Source: Arthrobacter sp. ERGS1:01 (GTDB lineage Bacteria; Actinomycetota; Actinomycetes; Actinomycetales; Micrococcaceae). Taken from it: 64,000 bases of DNA. The stretch's first letter is position 1. Every line of letters begins with the position of its first letter. Below are positions 44,868 through 53,850 of the stretch, piece by piece. The notes under the pieces are model-generated. The model saw only the letters and a list, made by a program, of their open reading frames with translations, made no database searches and was not told the DNA's origin. The stretch is taken from positions 310,001 through 374,000 of the forward strand of contig NZ_CP012477.1 of assembly GCF_001281315.1 (NCBI RefSeq). Direction: 5' to 3'. The translations under genes were made by a program, and so were the position numbers.

Positions 44868-45650
44868 CTAGAAGATCCGGCGTTGGCGGTGGGTGGGGAA
44901 GTGTTCGCGGACCCCGGCAATGGCCGGAAGTGAGACGTCGGCCGCCAGGACTCCGGTCTCCTCGCCGAGTTCGGCCACCACGTCCCCCATCGGGCCGGCA
45001 AGCAGCGTGTTCCCCACCGAAACCGGCGGCGCCTGGCACACGCCGGCCACGTACAGGCTGTTTTCAATGGCCCTGGCCGCCAGTAGCGTCCGCCACTGGG
45101 CGGTCTTCAACTCTCCCGGCACCCACGAGGAGCACACCAGCAATACGTCCGATCCGGCGTCGGACAAGCCCCGGGCCTGCTCGGGGAAGCGGAGGTCGTA
45201 GCAGGTCATGAGGCCGAAACGCACGCCGTCGACGTCGAACACCACCGGTTCCGTGGACGGCGCTGGCGCCACGAAATCCGACTCGCGGAAACCCTGAGCA
45301 TCAAATAGATGCACCTTCCTATAGGCAGCCAGCAGGGCGCCGTCGGGGCCGAATGCGGCCAGCGTGTTGTACGCCCGGGCGGGGTCGGGGGAGGATTCCA
45401 CCATCCCCGCCACGACGGCAATCCCGTGCCGGTCCGCGATCCCTGCCAGCGCCGATCCCACCTCCCCGTCCAGGGGCTGCGCCACGGACGGGAAGGTGGA
45501 ATCGATCATCTTCTTTTCATAGGTGGCGTATTCGGGGAAGGCCACCAGGCGGGCGCCGTCGGCCGAGGCCCGGGCGGCATGGCCGTCAATGGCGGCCAGA
45601 TTGGCGGCAATGTTGGTGCCGGAGGCCAATTGGCCCATCGCGATGCGCAC
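44868..45650 (-). CDS. Carbon-nitrogen hydrolase (nitrilase superfamily)
   Basis: A 260-residue amidase with the Glu40 (FPEYATY), Lys (YRKVHLFD) and Cys (MTCYDLRFPE) triad. It resembles the enzyme at 102-908 in motif spacing. It is the third gene of the putative operon with the PuuP-like permease (54 bp upstream). The product was named from family motifs only; omega-amidase, formamidase or deaminated glutathione amidase-type activity are all possible. Confidence 0.92.
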   Translation of the reverse strand: MRIAMGQLASGTNIAANLAAIDGHAARASADGARLVAFPEYATYEKKMIDSTFPSVAQPLDGEVGSALAGIADRHGIAVVAGMVESSPDPARAYNTLAAFGPDGALLAAYRKVHLFDAQGFRESDFVAPAPSTEPVVFDVDGVRFGLMTCYDLRFPEQARGLSDAGSDVLLVCSSWVPGELKTAQWRTLLAARAIENSLYVAGVCQAPPVSVGNTLLAGPMGDVVAELGEETGVLAADVSLPAIAGVREHFPTHRQRRIF

Positions 45651-45704
45651 TTTTGCGTTCCTTTCCCTGTGGAGTCGAAGAGGGTGGGCGGTGTTGGAAC
45701 GGGC

Positions 45705-47048
45705 CTAGACTACAGCTTCCTCCAGCTTGGCCATCTCCGGCGGGGCCTTGCGCAGCCCCTTGGTGATGAACAGCAGCACCACGATGCCCACGGCAAGCCA
45801 GGACAGGCCCAGCGTGACGGCGTGGATGTCCAGCTGCGAGAGCAGGTAACCGCAGACCACTGCGCCCACGGCCGGGACCACCACGTAGCTGACGGGGTTC
45901 AGCACGTTCCCGGCCCGGCGCTCGCGGACGTAGTGGAAGATCACCGAGACGTTGACCAGGGTGAAGCCCGTGAAGGCGCCAAAGTTGATGAACGACGTGG
46001 AGGTGGCCACGTCCAGGAAGATCGCGATCAGCCCGATGACGCCGGCAATGACGATGTTGGCGACGGGCGTGTGGTACTTGGCGTTGAGCCGGCCAAACAC
46101 GGCCTTGGGGAGTACCGAGTCGCGGCCCATGGCGTACATGAGGCGGGACGCGCTGGCCTGCGCGGCCAGCCCGGAGGCGAACTGGGCGGCGACCAGGCCG
46201 GCCAGGAACACGGCGCCAAAGAACGTGCCGCCAATCTGCAGGGCGATCTCGCTGGCGGCCGACGCCGAATCAGCGAACGCGCCGCCGGGGTGCACCAGCT
46301 GGGTGAAGTAGGCGACCACCACGAAGATGCCGCCGCCAATCAGGGCGATCAGCATGATGGCCCGCGGCATGTTCTTCTTCGGCTCGATGGTTTCCTCGGT
46401 CAGCGTGGTGACGGCGTCGAACCCCAGGAAGGAGTAGGCGGCGATCGCGGCGCCGGCGCTGATGGTGCCCAGGCTGGAGCCGGCGTTGAAGAACGGTGCG
46501 GAGCTGGCCAGCCCGCCCACGCCGGCGGCGTGCACAACGTGGCCGATGGACAGGGCCACGAAGAACACGATGACCAGGATCTGGAACGCCATGAGCACGT
46601 AGTTGGCCTTGTCCGCGACCTTGATGCCCAGGATGTTCAGGGCCGTGGTGATGGCAATGAACAATACGATCCATACAGCGATGGGGATCGACGGGAATTG
46701 GGCGCTCAGGAACGAGCCGCCAATGAGCCAGATGACCATGGGCAGGAACAGGTAGTCCAGCAGGATGGCCCAGCCCACCAGGAAGCCGACGCGCGGGTCG
46801 ATCGACTTGCGCACGTAGGTGTACGCCGAGCCGGCCACGGGGTAGGCGACGGACATGCGCCCGTAGCTGTGCGCGGTGAACAGCATGGCCACCATGGCCA
46901 CGAGGTAGGCGGCCGGGGCGGCGCCGCCGGTGGTTTCGGCGATGATCCCGAAGATGCCCAGCACGATGATGGGGGTCAGGTAGGCCAGGCCAAAAAGCAC
47001 CAGCGAGCGCAGGTTCAGGGTGCGGATCAGGGTTGCTTGGGACGTCAT
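45705..47048 (-). CDS. APC superfamily permease (PuuP-like)
   Basis: A 447-residue transporter with about twelve membrane spans. The stretch VAYPVAGSAYTYVRKSIDPRVGFLVGW and FSFLGFDAVTTLTEET-like motifs strongly resemble the putrescine importer PuuP of E. coli. It therefore probably imports a polyamine or amino acid. The start overlaps the stop of the upstream hydrolase gene by 4 bp (ATGA). GAGGAG precedes the ATG at 47048. Confidence 0.92.
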   Translation of the reverse strand: MTSQATLIRTLNLRSLVLFGLAYLTPIIVLGIFGIIAETTGGAAPAAYLVAMVAMLFTAHSYGRMSVAYPVAGSAYTYVRKSIDPRVGFLVGWAILLDYLFLPMVIWLIGGSFLSAQFPSIPIAVWIVLFIAITTALNILGIKVADKANYVLMAFQILVIVFFVALSIGHVVHAAGVGGLASSAPFFNAGSSLGTISAGAAIAAYSFLGFDAVTTLTEETIEPKKNMPRAIMLIALIGGGIFVVVAYFTQLVHPGGAFADSASAASEIALQIGGTFFGAVFLAGLVAAQFASGLAAQASASRLMYAMGRDSVLPKAVFGRLNAKYHTPVANIVIAGVIGLIAIFLDVATSTSFINFGAFTGFTLVNVSVIFHYVRERRAGNVLNPVSYVVVPAVGAVVCGYLLSQLDIHAVTLGLSWLAVGIVVLLFITKGLRKAPPEMAKLEEAVV

Positions 47049-47935
47049 GAGATGCTCCTCGTTGAGCGGAGTGCGGGGGACCAGGTGGCCGGGTCGATCC
47101 GGCCCTGGTAGACGGGGAGCTCGATTGCGGGCTCTCCGGGGCGGAACTGCGACCACATGCGGTTCAGGCCGGCGGTTCCGTTGGAGCGGACCTGTTCGAC
47201 GGCGGACAGGTCCAGTTGGGCGGTGAGGACGCTCGGGTCCGCCGATGCGGCCTCGGTGATGACGCGGCCCTCGGGGTCGACGACGATGCTGCGGCCCTGC
47301 CCCGTGGGACCGGCGCAGTTCACGCTCACCATGAAGACCTGGTTGGTGATGGCGTTGGCCCGGGCCAGCACCAGTTCCTGGGCCCGGTCCGGGGTGGTGG
47401 TCTTCACGACGTTGATGATGACCTCGGCGCCCATCCAGGCCAGCTGGCGGGTGACTTCGGGGAACCAGGCGTCGTAGCAGATGGTGAGCCCGGCCCGGCC
47501 AAATCCCGCCAGGTCCACCGTGACGAATTCGTGGCCGGGATCGTATGGTTCAAAGGGGCGCCAGGGGAAGATCTTGCGGTAAAAACCGGCCAGTTCGCCC
47601 TCGGGGGAGAGTACTAAGGAGGTGTTGAACAGCTGCCCTTCGGGGCCGCGCTCGCAGACACTGCCGGGGACCAGCCAGATGCCCAGCTCCCGGGCGATCT
47701 CCTTCAGGCCGGTCACGCGGGGGCCGTCCAGCGGCTCGGCCGAGGCCTGGAGCGCTTCGGTGCGCTGTTGGTCCGGGGTGCCGTCGCCAAAGAGGTGGAG
47801 TTCGGGGAAGACCACGAGCATGGCGTCCGGCTGGTGGGCCAGGGCGGTGCGCACCTCCCGGGCGAAGGCGTCCAGCGGCTCGCCAATGAGCCGCGGCGGG
47901 GCTTGTGCTGCGATGACGGGCAAGATGCGTTCCAT
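47045..47935 (-). CDS. Carbon-nitrogen hydrolase, first gene of the operon
   Basis: A 296-residue nitrilase-superfamily enzyme. The triad appears as VFPELHLFGD, FYRKIFPWRP and LTICYDAWFPE. The NVVKTTTPDRAQELVLARANAITNQ segment differs from the two other family members in this window, so its substrate is likely different. It is coupled to the PuuP-like permease by a 4-bp overlap. It is divergent from a GntR regulator with an operator between. Confidence 0.9.
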   Translation of the reverse strand: MERILPVIAAQAPPRLIGEPLDAFAREVRTALAHQPDAMLVVFPELHLFGDGTPDQQRTEALQASAEPLDGPRVTGLKEIARELGIWLVPGSVCERGPEGQLFNTSLVLSPEGELAGFYRKIFPWRPFEPYDPGHEFVTVDLAGFGRAGLTICYDAWFPEVTRQLAWMGAEVIINVVKTTTPDRAQELVLARANAITNQVFMVSVNCAGPTGQGRSIVVDPEGRVITEAASADPSVLTAQLDLSAVEQVRSNGTAGLNRMWSQFRPGEPAIELPVYQGRIDPATWSPALRSTRSIS

Positions 47936-47970
47936 GGGGTGCTCCAGGGTAGATGCTGTGACTCACCTCA

Positions 47971-47993
47971 TAATAGATCATATTGATCCATTA
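47971..47993. promoter_or_regulatory. Putative GntR operator
   Basis: TAAT-A-GATCA-TAT-TGATC-C-ATTA, an inverted repeat broken only by the A/C pair. It lies 36 bp before the hydrolase gene start and 30 bp before the GntR start, as expected for a shared divergent operator. Confidence 0.72.
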
Positions 47994-48022
47994 GTGGAAG
48001 AGTCCATGGAAAGTCCCCTAAA

Positions 48023-48784
48023 GTGATCACCATGGGCATGGAATCATCAGTGGCCGGAGACGCCTCGCCGATCGACGACGCGGCGCTCGCCGGCCTGGAA
48101 CGACGCAGCGCCATCGACGCCGTCCGGCTGCGCATCGGCACGGCGATCCTCCTTGGCCTGCTCAAGCCGGGCGAAAGGCTGCCCGACCAGCACGAGGTGG
48201 CCCTGGGTCTTTCGGTCAGCCCCATCACGGCCCGGCGCGCCCTGACCAGCCTCGCCGAGGAAGGTGTGGTGGTGCGCCGCCGCGGCCGCAGCGGCGGAAC
48301 GTTCGTGGCGGACGCCCCGCCACGCGATGTGCTGGCCGCCCTGGCCGCGCCGCCGGCGGAATTCAGCCGGGTGCACCGCCTGGTGGATCGCCGCCTGTTG
48401 GGTGAATGCACCATGACGCACTACGCCGCGCTGAACATTTCGGTCGAGCAGGTGGCGCGGTTGGACGCCCTGACGGCGCGGATGGCTGCAGCCGGCAGCT
48501 GGAGCGATTACCACCAGCTCGATGAGGAGTTCCATCGCGAGGTGGCGGACGCCTCCGGCCTGGGCGGCGCCGTGGATGCCTACAACGAGGCCCTGGCGGA
48601 CTTGTACGAGTACTTCATTCCTTATCCGATCGAGAGCCTGCACGCCTCAAACCAGGACCATATCCGCCTGGTGGCGGCGTTGCGAGAGGGCCGGGCCGCG
48701 GACGCCGTGGAGGTGTCCCGGCAGCACGTGGACACGCTGCACCGGACCATGTTCATGGGGCTGGCGAACGGCGGCACCTCCTAA
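48023..48784 (+). CDS. GntR family regulator (FadR/FCD type)
   Basis: A 253-residue repressor. The winged helix at 25-95 has LLKPGERLPDQHEVALGLSVSPITARRALTSL and the C-terminal all-helical FCD domain has conserved DEEFHREVADAS and ESLHASNQDH motifs for metal and ligand binding. The GTG at 48023 follows GGAAAG; ATGs at 48032 and 48038 are in frame. It is divergent from the amine/kynurenine operon and probably represses it. The ligand is unknown. Confidence 0.88.
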   Translation: MITMGMESSVAGDASPIDDAALAGLERRSAIDAVRLRIGTAILLGLLKPGERLPDQHEVALGLSVSPITARRALTSLAEEGVVVRRRGRSGGTFVADAPPRDVLAALAAPPAEFSRVHRLVDRRLLGECTMTHYAALNISVEQVARLDALTARMAAAGSWSDYHQLDEEFHREVADASGLGGAVDAYNEALADLYEYFIPYPIESLHASNQDHIRLVAALREGRAADAVEVSRQHVDTLHRTMFMGLANGGTS

Positions 48785-48815
48785 GCGGCGCCCCTTAATC
48801 GGAACAGCCGCCGGC

Positions 48816-50186
48816 TCAGATCCCCTTGCCGGGGTTCAGGATGCCGAGCGGGTCGAAGACGGCCTTGATCTTGTGCTGGAGTTCCAGCGAGAGGGCACCC
48901 ACCTCCTCTTCCAGCCAATCCTGCTTCAACAGGCCGATGCCGTGTTCGCCGGTCAACGTCCCACCCAGCCGTTGGGCCAGGTGGAACATCTCCCCGAGGG
49001 CCACCTTGGCCGGTCCCTCCGTGATGGATTCGTCGTTGCCGACCACCACCATCGGATGCAGGTTGCCGTCCGCGGCGTGTGCAATGACAAAGATTTTGAC
49101 CCCGGTCCGCGTGGAGATTTCGGCGAGTCCCTGGACGGCCTCGGCCAGGCGCTTGCGGGACACGCCAATGTCCCCGATGGAGACGCGCCCCAGCAGTTGC
49201 AGGGCGGGAATGGCATTGCGCCGGGCGGCGACCAGCTCGGCCGCCCGGCCGGCGTCGTCGGTGTGTTCCACGGATGTGGCATACGGGGTGATCGCCTCGA
49301 TGAGCACCTGTTGCTCCAGGAGGGCGCCGTAGCCGTCGGTCTGGGCCAGCAGGAAGGCGTTGCCCCGGCGGGCGTGGTCGGTGCCCATCATCGCATCGAC
49401 GGCCGCCAGGGTGCCGCCGTCGATGAATTCCAGGATGGACGGCTGGATCCGGGCATCGATAATGGCCGATGCTGCGCGTGCGGCGGCCGGGGCATCGGCG
49501 AAATAGGCCGCCACCGTGGCGGTGTGCAACGGCTGGGGGCGCAGCCGTAACGTGGCCTCGACGACGACGCCGAGGGTGCCCTCCGAGCCGATGATCAGCG
49601 CGTTCAGGTCGTAGCCGCTGACACCCTTGATGGTGTTCCGGCCGGTTTTCAGGATCCGGCCGTCCGCCAGCACCACCTGCAGGGACAGCACGGACTCGCG
49701 GGTCACCCCGTACTTGGCGCACCACATGCCGCCGGCGTTGGTGGCCACGTTGCCGCCGATCGAGCAGATCGCCGTGCTGGCCGGGTCCGGGGCATAGAAG
49801 AGGCCGTAGGGGGCGGTGGCGGCATTGACCTCGGCGTTGAGCACGCCCGGCTGGACCACGGCCTGCTGCTCCACCGGGTCGATCGAGAGGATCTTGTCCA
49901 TCCGGCTCACATCCAGCACCACGGAACCCGCCGTGGCGCAGGAGCCGCCGGCCAGACCGGTGCCGGCGCCGCGCGGCACGATCGGTACCCGGTAGTGGGT
50001 GGCGAGCCGGAGTGCCTGGACCACGTCGTCCGTCGATTCCGCATAGATGATCCGGTCGGGAATGCTGGCGGGCACATACCCCGACCGGTCGACGCCGCCG
50101 CGGGCCCGGTCCGCCGGATCGGTGGAGACATTCCGGCACGCGGCCAGCAGGGCGGTGACGCCGCTGTCGGAGGGGAGAGTCGTCAT
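48816..50186 (-). CDS. FAD-linked oxidase (GlcD/D-lactate dehydrogenase-like)
   Basis: A 456-residue flavoprotein of the VAO family that should oxidise a 2-hydroxy acid. FAD-binding is shown by PRGAGTGLAGGS and SIGGNVATNAGG, and the C-terminal catalytic domain has ADGNLHPM and GTLTGEHGIGLLK. It resembles glycolate oxidase GlcD. The ATG at 50186 follows GGTGGAG. It follows an APC permease on the same strand with a 42-bp gap, so uptake and oxidation of the same compound is plausible. Confidence 0.92.
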   Translation of the reverse strand: MTTLPSDSGVTALLAACRNVSTDPADRARGGVDRSGYVPASIPDRIIYAESTDDVVQALRLATHYRVPIVPRGAGTGLAGGSCATAGSVVLDVSRMDKILSIDPVEQQAVVQPGVLNAEVNAATAPYGLFYAPDPASTAICSIGGNVATNAGGMWCAKYGVTRESVLSLQVVLADGRILKTGRNTIKGVSGYDLNALIIGSEGTLGVVVEATLRLRPQPLHTATVAAYFADAPAAARAASAIIDARIQPSILEFIDGGTLAAVDAMMGTDHARRGNAFLLAQTDGYGALLEQQVLIEAITPYATSVEHTDDAGRAAELVAARRNAIPALQLLGRVSIGDIGVSRKRLAEAVQGLAEISTRTGVKIFVIAHAADGNLHPMVVVGNDESITEGPAKVALGEMFHLAQRLGGTLTGEHGIGLLKQDWLEEEVGALSLELQHKIKAVFDPLGILNPGKGI

Positions 50187-50227
50187 GGCTCCACCTTCGT
50201 CCATGCGGGGTGCGGCCGCAAGGGTTC

Positions 50228-51589
50228 CTACTCCCTGCGCGTCCGGCGCATGAACGCGGCCACCACGAGTCCCAGCACAAACCACGCGAGCCCCAACCAG
50301 AGTGCCAGTGGCGTGGCGGAGGCCAGCACCACCACCAACAGGGCCGCGCCGATGGCGGGGACCACCCCGTGGAGGAACCAGTTTCCGGGTTCCGGGGCCA
50401 GCTTCTTGACTAGGAAGTAGCCGATCACCGATATATGCAGCAGGATGAATGCGGTCAGCGCCCCGACGTTGACGGCCGAGCTGAGGATGTCCAGGCCGTC
50501 GCCGCGGGTGGCCGCCCACAGCGCCACCACGATGTTCCCGGAGGCGGTAAGCAGGATGCTGCGCACCGGCACGCCCGTGCGGACGGAGACCTTGGCGAGC
50601 CCGGCGGGCAGCCGCCGTTCGCGGGCCATGTCCATGATGATGCGGCTGCCAGCACCCTGCCCCACCATGGCGGCGAACGCGGCGCCGGCGGCCTTGGACA
50701 GGGCCAGCAGCCAATGCAGCCACTGGCCAATGCTGTCCCCGACGGCGTTGTAATAGGCGGCGCCCTGCAGGCCCGGATTGGCGGCAAGTTGGGCCGGGGT
50801 GGTGGGGGAGAGCAGGGCGCCCACATAGCTTTGCGCCACGAACAGGATGCCGGCGATGATCAGGCACAGGATGGTGGCCCGGCCGATCAGCCGGACGCCG
50901 CCCTTCGCCTCCTCGGCAAAGGTGGCCAGCGCGTCGAAGCCAAGGAAGGAAAGCACGGCCACGGAGACCGCCCCCAGCACGGCGATGAGCGAGAACCCGC
51001 CGATCCCCGTAAAAGGGCTCAGCCATGGACGCTCGGATCCGTGCACCGACAGGACATAGGCGCCGCAGGCCAGCACCACCAGCAGCACCGCCACTTCAAG
51101 CAGCACGACGCCGGTGATCACCTTTGAAGCCAGCTGCACCCCCGCGAGGTTCAGGGCCGTGGTGAGGACCACGGCTACGGCCACGAAAATCCAGATGGGC
51201 ACGGCCGGGAACAGCGAATTCAATGCGATACCCGTGAACATATAGGCCACGGACGGAATGAGCAGGTAGTCGAGCAGGATCATCCAGCCGGAGATGTACC
51301 CGGCCCGGGGCCCAATCCCTTTCCCCGCGTAGGCGAACACCGCCCCCGCCCGGGGGATCTCCCGGGACATGCGCATGTAGCTGACGGCGGTGAAGGCCAT
51401 GACCAGGGTCGCGATGACGTAGACGGTGGCCACCGCGCCGGACGACTTGGCATCCAGGGTTCCGAAGATCCCCACCGCCGCGGCGGGGCCGATGAAAACG
51501 AGGCCAAAGAAAATGAGCTGGCCCAGCGAAACACTGCGCCGGAGCGTTCCGGGGGCCGGGGCAGAAGCCTGTGCGTCCATGAGGATCAT
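50228..51589 (-). CDS. APC superfamily permease, second copy
   Basis: A 453-residue transporter with about twelve spans. Conserved segments are LIFFGLVFIGPAAAVGIFG, MRMSREIPRAGAVFAYAGKGIG and AVLSFLGFDALATFAEE. It belongs to the same superfamily as the permease at 45705 but is clearly diverged. ATGs at 51589 and 51580 are both possible; GGTGGGG precedes the first. It is the first gene of a pair with the FAD-linked oxidase. Substrate unknown, probably an amino acid or amine. Confidence 0.9.
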   Translation of the reverse strand: MILMDAQASAPAPGTLRRSVSLGQLIFFGLVFIGPAAAVGIFGTLDAKSSGAVATVYVIATLVMAFTAVSYMRMSREIPRAGAVFAYAGKGIGPRAGYISGWMILLDYLLIPSVAYMFTGIALNSLFPAVPIWIFVAVAVVLTTALNLAGVQLASKVITGVVLLEVAVLLVVLACGAYVLSVHGSERPWLSPFTGIGGFSLIAVLGAVSVAVLSFLGFDALATFAEEAKGGVRLIGRATILCLIIAGILFVAQSYVGALLSPTTPAQLAANPGLQGAAYYNAVGDSIGQWLHWLLALSKAAGAAFAAMVGQGAGSRIIMDMARERRLPAGLAKVSVRTGVPVRSILLTASGNIVVALWAATRGDGLDILSSAVNVGALTAFILLHISVIGYFLVKKLAPEPGNWFLHGVVPAIGAALLVVVLASATPLALWLGLAWFVLGLVVAAFMRRTRRE

Positions 51590-51652
51590 TGTGCCCCACC
51601 GCCGTGCCGTCGGGCATGGGACGCACCCGCCTGCTGGTGGCATGATGGGCGC

Positions 51653-52105
51653 ATGAGCGAAAATGTTGATCCCACACTGCGGTCCGTCGAGCTGATCCGC
51701 ACCGCCACCGCCCGCTATACGGCGCGCAACCCCGCGGGCGCCGAAATTGAATTTGGCCACGGGGAAGGCTTGCTGAGCCCCGTCGAACTGCTGCTGGCAG
51801 CCATCGCGGGCTGCTCCTCGATCGACGTCGACACCGTGACGGCACGCAGCAGCGAGCCCGTCGAATTCCGGGTCGCGGCCACCGGGCACAAGGTGGTCGA
51901 GGACGGTGCCAACCGCGTGGACGGGCTGCACCTGTCGTTCAACGTGGCCTTCCCCGACACGGCCGAAGGGCGGAAGGCGGCCGGCATGGTGGACCGCCTG
52001 GTGAACCTCTCGCATGAGAAGTACTGCACGGTGTCACGGACCGTGGAGCGCGGCACCGCCGTCACCCACGAGGTCCAGACGGCCGTCGTGGATGCCGCGG
52101 GCTGA
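51653..52105 (+). CDS. OsmC family protein
   Basis: A 150-residue OsmC/Ohr-family protein. The two redox cysteines are visible in AAIAGCSSIDVDT and SHEKYCTVSRTVE. These proteins reduce organic peroxides or act as generic thiol peroxidases. It is divergent from the APC permease with a 63-bp gap. It is a possible, unproven target of the OhrR-like regulator at 25.2 kb. Confidence 0.9.
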   Translation: MSENVDPTLRSVELIRTATARYTARNPAGAEIEFGHGEGLLSPVELLLAAIAGCSSIDVDTVTARSSEPVEFRVAATGHKVVEDGANRVDGLHLSFNVAFPDTAEGRKAAGMVDRLVNLSHEKYCTVSRTVERGTAVTHEVQTAVVDAAG

Positions 52106-52280
52106 TCGCTGCGCCGGACCGGGCGCCAACCTCTGGACAGGCGGCCGGTCCGCTACTAGCGTTGCACCCGCGGGCCGTGCCCGCCGGTTTGAACTCGCAC
52201 GCCATGAGGTGAAAGCCCGGGAAACGCCGTTGCTGAACCGCGAGAGTGAAAGCGGCCCGGCCAAGTAGTGAGGTATGCAC

Positions 52281-53540
52281 ATGTCAGACGCCAAAAAGGT
52301 TCTCTCCGCCCTCGAAGATGAGCTTGGGTGGCAACGTGAACTGTACAAGGACCTCCACCGGCATCCCGAGTTGAGCCTGCAGGAATTCGCCACGGCACAG
52401 CTCATCGAGCAAAAACTCGCCTCCTGGGGCTTTGCCGTCCAGCGCATCGGCGGCACCGGAGTCGTCGGCGTCCTGGAAAACGGGGCCGGCGCATGCGTCC
52501 TGGCCCGCGCGGACATCGACGCGCTTCCGGTCACAGAAGCCACCGGCTTGGACTACGCCTCGACGGCCACCGGCACGGACTCCGACGGATCGGTGGTGGG
52601 CGTCATGCACGCCTGCGGCCACGACATGCACGTCACTGCGCTCCTGGGCGCCGCGAAAGTGTTCGCGGACCAACGGGACGCCTGGACCGGGACGTACATT
52701 GCCTTGTTCCAGCCGGCCGAGGAGACGGCCGCGGGCGCCCGGGCCATGCTCGACGACGGACTCCTCACCAAGGTGCCCCGGCCCGACGTGGCGCTGGCCC
52801 AGCACGTGATGGCCACCGAGGCCGGCACCATCGGCACCACGGCCGGACCCATTCTCTCCGCGGGCGACTCGATCAAGATCACCGTCCACGGCCGCGGTGC
52901 CCACGGGTCCATGCCGCACAACTCCGTTGACCCCGTGGTGCTGGCCGCGTCAATCGTGTTGCGGCTGCAGACCATCGTGTCGCGTGAAACCATGCCGGGC
53001 GAGTTCGCGGTCGTGACGGTGGGGGCCTCCAATGCCGGTTCCAAATCCAATATCATCGCCGACCGGGCCGTGCTGCTGCTGAACGTGCGCACCTACGACA
53101 CGGAACTGCGCGCACGGGTCATCGCCTCGATTGAGCGGATCGTGCGCGGGGAATGTGCCGTGTCCGGTTCGCCCAAGGAGCCCGAGTTCGAGTACTACGA
53201 CCAGTACCCGCTGACCAGCAATGACGCGGACGTGAATGCCAGGGTCACACAGGCCTTCACCGCCCATTTCCCGGCCGGAGCGGTCTACCACACAGCCCCG
53301 GCGACGGCGTCGGAGGACTTCAGTCGGGTGCCTGACGCATTTGGCGTGCCGTATGCCTATTGGACCGTGGGGTCGGTGCCCGCCGACGTCTACCGCAAGG
53401 CCGTGGCTAAGGGAACCGTTGCGGCGGACATTCCCGCCAACCATTCCCCGTTCTTCGCCCCCGCCATCGATCCCACGTTGGGGGCCGCCACGCGGGCACA
53501 GGTAGTTGCCGCCTTCGCCTACCTCGCCAAGGGGGAGTGA
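52281..53540 (+). CDS. M20 family amidohydrolase (ILR1/HipO-like)
   Basis: A 419-residue metallo-amidohydrolase that cleaves N-acyl amino acid conjugates. Metal ligands lie in HACGHDMH, FQPAEETAAGAR and the terminal NHSPFFAPA. It is of the type that includes hippurate and indole-3-acetyl-amino-acid hydrolases. The ATG at 52281 has GAGG at a good distance; an in-frame ATG at 52275 is too close. It lies alone between the OsmC gene and a small membrane peptide gene. Confidence 0.93.
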   Translation: MSDAKKVLSALEDELGWQRELYKDLHRHPELSLQEFATAQLIEQKLASWGFAVQRIGGTGVVGVLENGAGACVLARADIDALPVTEATGLDYASTATGTDSDGSVVGVMHACGHDMHVTALLGAAKVFADQRDAWTGTYIALFQPAEETAAGARAMLDDGLLTKVPRPDVALAQHVMATEAGTIGTTAGPILSAGDSIKITVHGRGAHGSMPHNSVDPVVLAASIVLRLQTIVSRETMPGEFAVVTVGASNAGSKSNIIADRAVLLLNVRTYDTELRARVIASIERIVRGECAVSGSPKEPEFEYYDQYPLTSNDADVNARVTQAFTAHFPAGAVYHTAPATASEDFSRVPDAFGVPYAYWTVGSVPADVYRKAVAKGTVAADIPANHSPFFAPAIDPTLGAATRAQVVAAFAYLAKGE

Positions 53541-53707
53541 GCGCACCCTCCCCGGCCGGGCGTGGTTCCCCGGCTGTCGGCAACTGAGGCTCTGGAGACA
53601 TTGCGAATTCGGGAGCATGATGGAGGTAGGCGGAATCCGGCGGCCCAGCAAGGGAACCGTCCGCCAGCCGGATCGCATGCCGGCGCGGTTGAAGGAGTGG
53701 ATGGACC

Positions 53708-53812
53708 ATGGACATGGTGACACTTGGCTACATCATCGTGGGCCTGATCGTCGTGGCAGTGATCATGAGCATTTTTGCCATTTACGGCGGGCGCCACAAG
53801 CACGTCCACTAA
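53708..53812 (+). CDS. 34-residue single-span membrane peptide
   Basis: A tiny gene: MDMVTLGYIIVGLIVVAVIM begins the product, which ends GGRHKHVH. One membrane helix covers about residues 4-27 and the tail is His-rich and basic. GAAGGAG lies ten bases before the ATG. No family is recognised, but hydrophobic codon choice and the ribosome site argue for a real gene. Confidence 0.55.
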   Translation: MDMVTLGYIIVGLIVVAVIMSIFAIYGGRHKHVH

Positions 53813-53850
53813 GCGCAACCGGCCGCATTCCGACGGCGTTCCGGCTGGCC

